Of a stretch of 64,000 nt of DNA, positions 49,763 through 58,200 are shown piece by piece. The translations under genes and the position numbers were made by a program. Source of the DNA: Lamellibrachia columna (Eukaryota > Annelida > Polychaeta > Sabellida > Siboglinidae); NCBI GenBank assembly GCA_963662155.1, contig OY759261.1:41166996-41230995 (forward strand), in the 5' to 3' direction. A model generated the notes under the pieces. It worked only from the letters and a program-made list of their open reading frames with translations. It was not told the DNA's origin and made no database searches. The first letter of the stretch is position 1. Each line of letters opens with the position of its first letter.

Positions 49763-49802
49763 GCTTCATGTCTTGCCCCAGGCCTGGGGCAAGACATGAA
49801 GC
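49763..49802. repeat. Perfect 40-bp palindrome without spacer
   Basis: GCTTCATGTCTTGCCCCAGG (49763-49782) is followed directly by its exact reverse complement. It adjoins a 44-bp piece of a dispersed repeat (49702-49745). Confidence 0.95.
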
Positions 49803-51640
49803 ACCGACACCAACTCTGGACAATTAGATTTAATCAATGACTACATAAGTTAGTGTTGTCAATCGTCACTAATGTTTTGATGTTGCATAATATAACCACA
49901 CAACAATCGTATGACGGCATGGGTACCTCAAAACATCTTCGCCGCCATGGCATGGCCTGGTGACTGCAGAGTACAACAGTACCCCTGGCAGATAACCCCG
50001 TTGAAACGTGGAACTTATAATTAGTGTTGCTGCGTTAACCAATGGGCTACTTTCGGGCACCCGTCGTCGTTGGTCGGATGGGTAATTCCTTATAACAACA
50101 TTTGATGTTTGGCGGAGCGCGTCTACAGATCCCAGAAAGGCGCCGATGCCTCAAAATAATAAGTTTATGAATAACTATAGCCATTTTCTATTAAGGGGGC
50201 CCCTTGCCTACCCTACCCTATCTGTCATCAAGTGTTGTTTATCATAATTTGTAATAAACCGCCCCCCCCCCATACTGCCTAAGTTGTCAACAAAATGTCA
50301 ACAACTACATACGACTCTCACCGATTGCTTACTCCGCCACCGGCAGCCAAGCGGAACGTGGCGTACGCTGACGACAGTGAGCGAAGTCGTGTGCGGTCGT
50401 GCGTGACTTACTAGTAACTAGTACGTGACTAGCATAAAATACATATCACCTAGCTACAGTGGTGAGTCAACACAGAGACAAGACAGACCAGACGTCGTTC
50501 CTAATGGAGCCGTGGCGCTCTAGAAAACGTGCTGATATGTTGCCCAGGATCCGTGTGTGACCGCAGGTAAGTGTTGCGAGGCTTCGGTCAACCAGGTGTT
50601 ACTGACCAATTACAAATTAATGTATGAGAGAGAGTCTTAAAGATTCACTCAGATCGAACGCATCGTTCACACTGTAGGCCCTTACGGGGAATAATTAATA
50701 TTTGCTTTGACAGTAATTTTAGGCATCCAGCAGGACTAGCCGTGATAACTTACACAAACTCGTAAAGAACTATTGTTGAAGCGAATTCTGTTGTCCTGGA
50801 AAACTGTTCGTATTTACGCGTTACGTGAGTAGTTAGTGGAAGGTTCTGATACCTCAAATTGAGAGCACAGTCACGTGACCCAAAGATCAAAGGCAAACGA
50901 CCCTAATATCGCCCACCGCTAATGAGTGCGCGCAGCCAATCAGAGAGCGTCAGAGCGCCCCCTGGCGGTGGTATCGGAGCGTGCGTGACGTAAGCGCCCC
51001 TAGCGACTGGAGGAGGAACGAGCTTTGACCAGTGGTCAACGATGGTGGACATAGGAACAAAGAAAATACACGTAATATCACCCACCCACCACCACCCACC
51101 CACCCACCCATGACAACACGTGACCGTGACCTCGACGGAGTGACCAATCCGAGTGGTCAGCTAATGTCAACTGGACGTCCGAACGACAGGAGTTAACTGT
51201 AAGCCGAAACGTTTATCCAGCTGTGAGCCATAGCGCGAGATCAAAGGACGCTAATCTGTACAATGTAGCAAGTTAGCTGAGCTAAACAGTGATAAACAGC
51301 AACTATGTTGCAGTGACGACATTGATGTGGGACCGCTGCATGTTATAGCCTGTTATATGTAGTGGACATAATACGTGATAAAATTAAAACCGATAAAGAT
51401 AAGACGAATGTGTAAAAGTGAATAATTAGTCGACATGCATGGCTACAATATAACCGCTGGACGAGGGAAATCGGACCGTTCGTTAAATAAAATGTAGCAG
51501 GACGAAAATGGACATAAAATATAATATAATATAATATAATATAATGTGCCAACACGCAGTTGGAACAAGAACGCAATACAAGACGCGGGAATATAAGGTG
51601 ATGCAAATTTAATAAAACGAAAAAAGAACAAGTACAAATA
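49803..51640. other. Left flank of the virus-like element; no secure gene
   Basis: A perfect donor CAG|GTAAGT lies at 50566/50567 after a short ATG frame (50504) and may mark a noncoding first exon. (CCCA)n-like runs lie at 51085-51108. The left terminal repeat of the element may lie in this stretch, but cannot be recognised without the right end. Confidence 0.4.
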
Positions 51641-51644
51641 TAAA

Positions 51645-51647
51645 AGC

Positions 51648-51740
<93 letters not shown>
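51645..51740. repeat. (AGT)n microsatellite
   Basis: About 32 uninterrupted triplets. It is followed by a 35-bp-spaced duplicate of TTATAATAAAGTCAAG. Confidence 0.98.
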
Positions 51741-51741
<1 letters not shown>

Positions 51742-51785
51742 TATAATAAAGTCAAGTTCATGTTGGAACGGTAGTTATAATAAAG

Positions 51786-52606
51786 TCAAGTGCATGGCGG
51801 AACGGTGTTGAATGCCGCCAGCAACGACCTCCGGACGGCTCGAGCGGTCAACTTGCGCGCCAACGCAATGCGTAATGAAACAGATCGACGACGCCGGAAG
51901 AGTGATGGGAGATGGACGGGGCCGAGGTGAACGTGACGGAAAACGGATGCGGGCGATGGGGCGTGGATGAGGACCAACTCATGCATCACCCGCTCCCATT
52001 TGGACATATGGGTCCGGAAGGCCATCACCTCGACCTCGTGGGCGTCGGTGGCGGTGTCTATGGCGGCTATGTCGTCGTCGCCCCACTCTCCGGCGTCGTC
52101 GAAGTCCTCGTCGGCAGCGTGAGTGTCGGTGACGGCGGCTGTGATGGCGGTCAAGTCGTCATCCCACGACTCTGGGGAGGTGGTCGAGACATTGCGAAAT
52201 CCATCGCCGTAATGAAATGCAATGTCAGTCATGACGTGGCGCCAACGGCTGGCATGAACACCGAAGGCCGACAGGAGACCGGCGTCGTAGAGCGCCTCCC
52301 GAAACAGGACGGTCGCCTGGCAGCTCCGGCGTAGGGAGGCGTCCTCCATCAACTCTATGAGCACGCAGGCCCAGTTGAAACATGGAACGCTGTAATAAGT
52401 AAAGGACACAATAAGAGTCACAATATGCAAAGGCATAAGTTAAAACAGGTATGAGCTATGGAGAGCTATGAAAGTAACAAAATAGAAATAAATAAATAAA
52501 TAAATAAAAGAAATACTCACACAATACCCTGCAATAGAGGTACCGCCTGCAGGAGTTCCGCGACGACGACGAACTCCATGCAATCGCGCAAGTCGAATAC
52601 AGACAT
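51786..52606 (-). CDS. Spliced hypothetical protein of the Polinton-like element
   Basis: Two exons are proposed: 52606-52521 (starting MSVFDLRDCMEFVVVAELLQ) and 52389-51786, with a 131-bp intron having a strong donor (GT|GTGAGT) and acceptor (TTACTTATTACAG). The spliced length is a multiple of three and gives 229 aa; an unspliced alternative would start within the intron. The middle is acidic (DDD, DEDFDDAGEWGDDD) and the C-terminus basic (RRRRSVSLRIALARK). Two similar segments, SRWRHVMTDIAFHY and SKWERVMHELVLIH, suggest an internal duplication. The family and function are not recognised. It is transcribed away from the SSB gene. Confidence 0.65.
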
Positions 52607-52687
52607 TGTGCGTGTGTGGAATGGAAGAACTACTAACGGCGTCGACGGCAATGGTGGTTGGTATGACGACACGACGAACCCAGACGT

Positions 52688-52696
52688 CTTATATAG
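52688..52696 (-). promoter_or_regulatory. TATA box of the minus-strand gene
   Basis: Read on the minus strand it is CTATATAAG, about 82 bp before the proposed start codon. Confidence 0.65.
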
Positions 52697-52763
52697 AGCA
52701 TGCTAGAACCTACGTCAGCCTCGGAACAATACCACACTAATCAGAAAACAGATAAGCGGCCGG

Positions 52764-53030
52764 CATCTGTCAGCTTACCAACACCTGGCTCCAGAGTACA
52801 GCCAGATGGCAGACATCCAGCGGTCGCATCACGCGATCGACCAAGGGTCGGACGCAGATCGGCTGGCATCTGTCAGCTTACCAACACCTGGCTCCAGAGT
52901 ACAGCCAGATGGCAGACATCCAGCGGTCGCATCACGCGATCGACCAAGGGTCGGACGCAGATACCAGACATGCAGCATCAGCATCGGCGTCACGCGCTCG
53001 ACCAAGGGGCGACGATAAGAAAGCGCGCCA
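52764..53030. repeat. 103-bp repeats in the divergent promoter region
   Basis: CATCTGTCAGCTTACCAACA starts at 52764 and 52867, with near-perfect copies through GACCAAGGGTCGGACGCAGA. A partial, diverged third copy (GTCACGCGCTCGACCAAGG) follows near 52990. Position between two opposed TATA boxes suggests a shared control region or origin. Confidence 0.88.
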
Positions 53031-53045
53031 CAGTCGGGAGAGGGC

Positions 53046-53053
53046 TATATAAG
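53046..53053 (+). promoter_or_regulatory. TATA box of the SSB gene
   Basis: TATATAAG, 99 bp before the ATG at 53145. Confidence 0.7.
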
Positions 53054-53144
53054 CCCGACTCGGAGTGATCGAGGCATACAACCACTCTCCGCTTCACAGA
53101 CGACTTCGAAACCCTTCACGAACAGCACCAGCAGAGACGTAGAA

Positions 53145-53642
53145 ATGGCCGCCATCACCGTCACCAAGACAACCAGCGACCAGGACGCCGAGATGATGAC
53201 CACTCTGAGCCAACTCGAGAAGCAGGTAGGTAACGGTACCTATTTAATGAGACGACCGTTAACCATAGTACAAATCGCCGTTCAAGAGAAATATATCGTT
53301 TATCCATCATGCCAGCAGTGCAACAAACGTGTCATTCCCGAAAACAATGGCTATGTGTGTCCCATCCATCGATGGCAGCGGGGTGTAGTGTATCGGTTCG
53401 CCATGCGTGTCCTCCTACAAGACGCCATCGGCAGCGAAGTGTGGGGAACCATATTTAATGACAAGGCTGTCCAGTTGCTAGGATACACGGGGAACGATTA
53501 CATAAACATGACGTCAGATGCCGAGCGGTATACAGCACTGGACCTGCTGCGGGGGGCCCGAGTCATGGTGACCATTCGTAAACGTATGGCAGGACCGTAC
53601 GTAAATTACACGGTGGCCAACATTGAAGTAGTCACAGTGTGA
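53145..53642 (+). CDS. RPA-like single-strand DNA-binding protein
   Basis: The 165-aa frame resembles the zinc-containing OB fold of replication protein A large subunits. It has C56-x2-C59 and C72-x2-H75 (in YPSCQQCNKRV and GYVCPIHRW), then beta-strand-like YRFAMRVLLQDAIGSEVW and IFNDKAVQLLG, as in the RPA C-terminal DNA-binding domain. Such a protein would coat single strands during replication by the adjacent polymerase. A consensus donor (CAG|GTAGGT) sits after codon 27, in phase 0, and another GTAAAT donor near codon 148, also phase 0, so spliced forms that leave out or shorten the OB fold are possible. Assignment is by motif only. Confidence 0.7.
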   Translation: MAAITVTKTTSDQDAEMMTTLSQLEKQVGNGTYLMRRPLTIVQIAVQEKYIVYPSCQQCNKRVIPENNGYVCPIHRWQRGVVYRFAMRVLLQDAIGSEVWGTIFNDKAVQLLGYTGNDYINMTSDAERYTALDLLRGARVMVTIRKRMAGPYVNYTVANIEVVTV

Positions 53643-53658
53643 ACCATTCCGTTGACAG

Positions 53659-53742
53659 GCTGGCTCGATCGTCGCTGCGGCAGCCACGGCAGTGGCAACC
53701 GGAAGCGGCGATGACATCATCGACGGCGATGGACGCGCTAAG
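53659..53742 (+). CDS. Candidate 84-bp internal exon (phase 0)
   Basis: It follows CCGTTGACAG and ends at AAG|GTAATG. It is 28 codons without a stop, reading AGSIVAAAATAVATGSGDDI and more acidic residues. Both edges are phase 0, matching the donors in the SSB frame and the downstream terminal exons. This is a sequence-based proposal only. Confidence 0.5.
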
Positions 53743-53919
53743 GTAATGCACACATAATGCGATACGTGCGATGTGCCATCCGTCAACCGCGGGCAATAAC
53801 GCGACCGCTTAGGTAGTATGCATAGTAGTAGGTGTTGTTGGTGGTGTTTAAATAGGTGGTAATTAGTAGTAAACGTAATAATTGTATTATTAGTAATAAT
53901 TAACATTGGTGTTATGTAG

Positions 53920-54027
53920 AGTGAAGAGTATGACGACGAGGCACCCGTCCTCCCAGCCAGCATTCGGGAGCTATCTGGAGTATTGTTCTCCGCGTATATG
54001 ACGTCGTCAACAGAGTATTATTATTAG
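53920..54027 (+). CDS. Candidate alternative last exon A
   Basis: Acceptor GTTATGTAG, then 35 codons in phase 0 starting SEEYDDEAPVLPASIRELSG, ending TAG. It shares with exons B-D an acidic start and a PV/PA block before a hydrophobic helix. Confidence 0.5.
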   Translation, partial: SEEYDDEAPVLPASIRELSGVLFSAYMTSSTEYYY

Positions 54028-54119
54028 TAGTAGCAGTAGTAAACATAACCTAGTTAGAAGTAGTTGGTGTATGACGTAATATGGAGTGATATATTGGTAT
54101 CCTTTAATTTGTTCTGTAG

Positions 54120-54221
54120 GATGACGTACCTGTGTCACCGATTGAACTGCGTAGACGTGCATGCCGACAATTAGTGGTCATGATACTTGAATACATGATA
54201 TCAACAAACGATGAACAGTAG
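54120..54221 (+). CDS. Candidate alternative last exon B
   Basis: Acceptor GTTCTGTAG, then 33 codons in phase 0 starting DDVPVSPIELRRRACRQLVV, ending TAG. Confidence 0.5.
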   Translation, partial: DDVPVSPIELRRRACRQLVVMILEYMISTNDEQ

Positions 54222-54241
54222 ATCTATTGTGTTTTATGTAG

Positions 54242-54382
54242 GAGCAGGAGAGGGAGGACGAGGTGCCAGCAAGGGACGAGATGAGACGTCCATTACATGA
54301 TTTAATGCACGACATTGCTGACCACATTATTGAAATTAGTAAAGATAATAGAAAACATTATATCAGTATACGAATACAGTAG
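54242..54382 (+). CDS. Candidate alternative last exon C
   Basis: Acceptor TTTTATGTAG, then 46 codons in phase 0 starting EQEREDEVPARDEMRRPLHD, ending TAG. It is closest to exon D (shared ARDE and RR followed by H-(D/N)-L). Confidence 0.55.
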   Translation, partial: EQEREDEVPARDEMRRPLHDLMHDIADHIIEISKDNRKHYISIRIQ

Positions 54383-54402
54383 ACGCATTTCTTGTTATGT
54401 AG

Positions 54403-54525
54403 GAGGAGAGGGAGGAAGAGGTGGAGGAAGCACCCGTGCTAGCAAGGGACGAGAGAAGACGCACAATACATAATTTAATACAGATAATTGTTGATTTCAT
54501 GATTGCAACCCCCGCATTTCAATAA
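54403..54525 (+). CDS. Candidate alternative last exon D
   Basis: Acceptor CTTGTTATGTAG, then 40 codons in phase 0 starting EEREEEVEEAPVLARDERRR, ending TAA. It is the last of the row; a poly(A) signal follows at 54924. Confidence 0.55.
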   Translation, partial: EEREEEVEEAPVLARDERRRTIHNLIQIIVDFMIATPAFQ

Positions 54526-54923
54526 GCACCGTTTGCAACGGAATAATAGTAGGTAGTGTCTCTCTCTCGCTCTCTCTCTCTCGTCGGTATTGTATGTATG
54601 TATTCGCGCACATATTGTATTTGCAAGACATATAGTAATACATATATATATATATATATATAAATATACATACCAACCTATATATTACATCATGTCCATC
54701 ATTGTACGGAACCTCTGTCGCGGTGTAAAAACCCACAAGTTAATAATCATTGTACTAGCCACTGGCGTGTCGATAACCGACCGTAAGCTAGGGGTCACTG
54801 GCGAGGATGTAACATTCCCACAAACCCACAAGTAATCAATAACATCATCATAGTAATTATATAGGTCTAACCGTGTATATGTATATGTATATATTATGTA
54901 TATCGCTATGTCTTTATATACGC

Positions 54924-54929
54924 AATAAA
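54924..54929 (+). terminator. Poly(A) signal after the SSB/exon row
   Basis: AATAAA followed about 20 bp later by GTGTTGTGAGTGGTGTTG, a typical GU-rich downstream element. It ends the unit before the polymerase promoter. Confidence 0.6.
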
Positions 54930-55068
54930 ACGTCTTACAATGAACGAAACGTGTTGTGAGTGGTGTTGTCATGGTCTACATAGTTGAAATATAACCCGTA
55001 GCCATGGATAGTGGGACACACAGTTGCCAATACCACAGAATCACACCATAGGTCATACACCCTTCACC

Positions 55069-55153
55069 AATAACCTTCACCATCACCACCACCATCACCA
55101 CCACCACCACCACCACCACCACCACCACCACCACCACCACCACCACCACCACA
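55069..55153. repeat. (ACC)n microsatellite before the polymerase promoter
   Basis: CACCAC runs with a few CATCAC interruptions, ending just before the TATA box. Confidence 0.95.
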
Positions 55154-55158
55154 CGTAC

Positions 55159-55165
55159 TATATAG
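55159..55165 (+). promoter_or_regulatory. TATA box of the DNA polymerase gene
   Basis: TATATAG, 63 bp before the ATG at 55222, with TCTCAGTTG as a possible start region about 27 bp downstream. Confidence 0.6.
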
Positions 55166-55221
55166 CTGTACTAACAACCGCACTCTCTCAGTTGTAGACA
55201 CGTAGAGCAGAGCAGAGCAGC

Positions 55222-58200
55222 ATGAAAAGACACCAATGTCGTCACTGCGGACAGGTGCTCGACACCTATGCAGCGCTCAAACGCCACCTAGCGAGTCATG
55301 AGACACCGGCAGTGACCGAACATACGTATTCGGTGGCGCCACCACCACTAGATGTGCCACGGGAGGTGCCACCTAGCGAGCAGGCAAAGCGAACGAAGTA
55401 TTCCTGTAAATGTGATGCAACGTTCGACATATGGGACGATCTGCAACACCATGTGAGGTCCGTATGTCGTCTTAGTAGTAATAGAAAACAGACCACAGTG
55501 TACACATGTGCGAAATGTGGAATGAAGTTCACTAGACGCAATAACCTGACCAGGCACGCGCGAATACACGCCGTCGACACGAAGCCACCATCGCCGAAGA
55601 GATCAATCAGGGAAGACACCACACCCCACCATCCACTCGTTACCGATGCAGACCCCATAGACCCACCTGCTCGACTCCCCTTCGCCGACAACCTGTCGAC
55701 GGAACTGTTAGATGTCGTACGAGCTCACTGGTCGACCATACGGACACGTGTAACGAGAGGTCCTCTCCAGTGCAGGTACGATTACAGATTAACGACTCTG
55801 GACACGACCGTTCTAGAGACGCCGTTGAAGAACGTGTTCCAGGAACAGACCACCGCTTTCAAGATTAACCTCAGTTACGGGTTCATTCTGAGGAACAAGA
55901 ACACGGGTCAATACAAGTACTACCATCCCTCGTGCAACTGCTGTGGACGCTACCTGGACGAGCCCAGTCTCATCACCAACAGCAAGGACTTTGATAAGTT
56001 CCTCGAACGCATCCGAGAAACCGACGTCCTGCAATGGGCCATCAATCAAAGACCGGATTCGGCGTGGGTGTGCGAACTCGTGACCAATGTCACATTTTTC
56101 GTCAATCGCATCATCGAACACCCGATAGGATGTGTAGGAATGACCGACCTTCCAATGTACATCAAGAAGAACAAAGCCGTCATCGGATTGGAAAAGGAAC
56201 CCATCCATGCCAAGAGGTACAGTGACAACCTGTGTCTCTTCCGATGTCTGGCCCTGCATCGCGGATGTGAAAGTCGTGGATTGGAACCAGCTGTGAAGAC
56301 GCTGTACGAGACGTACGCCCAAGACGGCGTACCCATGGCAGCATTTGCCGGGGTCACGATGGACGACCTCTATCGTGTAGAGACCACGTTCCAAACGAAT
56401 GTGTGCGTGTACAGTCTCGTACCACCGGATGGAGAAGATGGAACGCCAACTGCAGAACTCGTTCGTCGCTCGGTACGTAAGTACCCTGACACACTCTACC
56501 TCAATCTTCACGAGACGCATTTTTCCCTCATCCAGGATAGACGCATGTACTGTCACTCGTACAGATGTCGGAAGTGTGGGGACTGTTTGTGGAAAGACGC
56601 ATGGAGTCTACGCAACCACGAGAGCACGTGTACGGGGGGTGTGCGCCGAGTCTATCCTGGTGGCGTGTACCATTCGACTCCATCGGTGTTCGAACGTCTG
56701 GCAGACGAGAACATCCGAGTGGCCGAAGCGTTGCAGTACTATCCGTACCGAGCCACCTTCGATTTCGAGTGTTGGTTCGACACCGAACACCTTCCGTCTG
56801 ACAGTGCCCAGGTTCACTGGGTTGCGCGTCACGTCCCGCTGAGCGTTAGCGTGGCATCCAACGTACCCGGACACGAACAGGTGACATGCATCGTCACGGA
56901 CGGAGACACCAACAAGTTGGTGAGCACCATGATGACTATCCTGCAATCGATGAGCGAGGCCGCGTACGACAAGATCAAAGACTCATACGATCATGTGTTG
57001 GACCAACTAGCAGAAGAGCTGACGAAATGGGACGCACGGGAGGCAGCTGCACGGGAGGCAGCTGCACGAGAGACCGCCGAGAAGAAAGCTCGACCGGCAA
57101 CCAATCCGTACAAAACGCTGATGGGACAACTGTATGGATGGATGCGTCAGTTACCTGTCATCGGGTTCAATTCGGGGAAGTATGATCTCAATGCCATCAA
57201 ACAGTTCCTCATACCGTACTTCCTGACGACTTCAAAGACCGTGGAACAAGACGAAGCCGAGGACGAGGACGAGAGGGAGCAAGAGGGCAACAAGACAGAA
57301 GAGAACGACGGCGTCGGGGCAATGTTCGTAATCAAACGCAACAACACTTTCATGTGTCTTTCGACGGATCAGCTGAAATTCGTAGACATGATCAACTACA
57401 TAGCCCCCGGATTCAGCTACGACAAGTATCTGAAAGCGTACGGATGCGAGGTGACGAAAGGTCATTTCCCGTACGAGTACATGGACAGGCTGGAGAGACT
57501 CGACGACACCGCACTTCCACCGAAAGAGGCCTTCTTCAGTCGACTGAAGAACGAAGGGATTTCAGACGAGGATTACGCCAGTTGTCAGGAGGCCTGGCGC
57601 GTCAATGGCATGACGACGTTGCGCGACTTTCTCGTCTGGTACAACAACAGGGACGTGGTTCCCTTTCTACAGGCCATCGACAGACAGTTCGCGTTCTATC
57701 GACAACGGGGAATAGACATGTTCAAGCAAGGTATCAGCGTACCTGGTCTGACCCTGCTGTACCTGTTCAACGACCTTCCAGAGAAGACCTACTTTACCAT
57801 CTTCAACGAGAAGAACAAAGACCTGCACGACCTCGTCAAAGAGAACATTGTAGGCGGGCCTTCGATCATCTTTCATCGCTATCACGAGAAAGGGGTCACC
57901 ACGCTACGTCAGAACGAGTACGGAGAGGCGGCTCGTCCTTGTCGAGCGATCGTCGGATACGATGCGAACGCACTGTACCTGTGGTCGCTCATGCAAGACA
58001 TGCCCATGGGATGGTACACGCGACGACGAGCAGAGAAGGACTTCCGCCCCGAATCGGCGCAGCTGTACGGACAGATGGCTGGAGAATGGTTGACGTGGGA
58101 ATCCGAACGCACGGGACGGTCCATACGGCATCAGATCAACGGACGAGAGAAGCGCATAGGCAAACATCGGGTGGACGGATGGTGCAGCGAGACGAAGACG

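Noticed and set aside
51912..52334. 140-codon plus-strand frame opposite the spliced gene
   Set aside because: Antisense shadow, Gly/Val-rich from Asp/Ala/Thr codons of the minus-strand gene.
53635..53658. Intron from the SSB stop region to the exon at 53659
   Set aside because: It would be about 24 bp, too short for splicing; the upstream phase-0 donors are better candidates.
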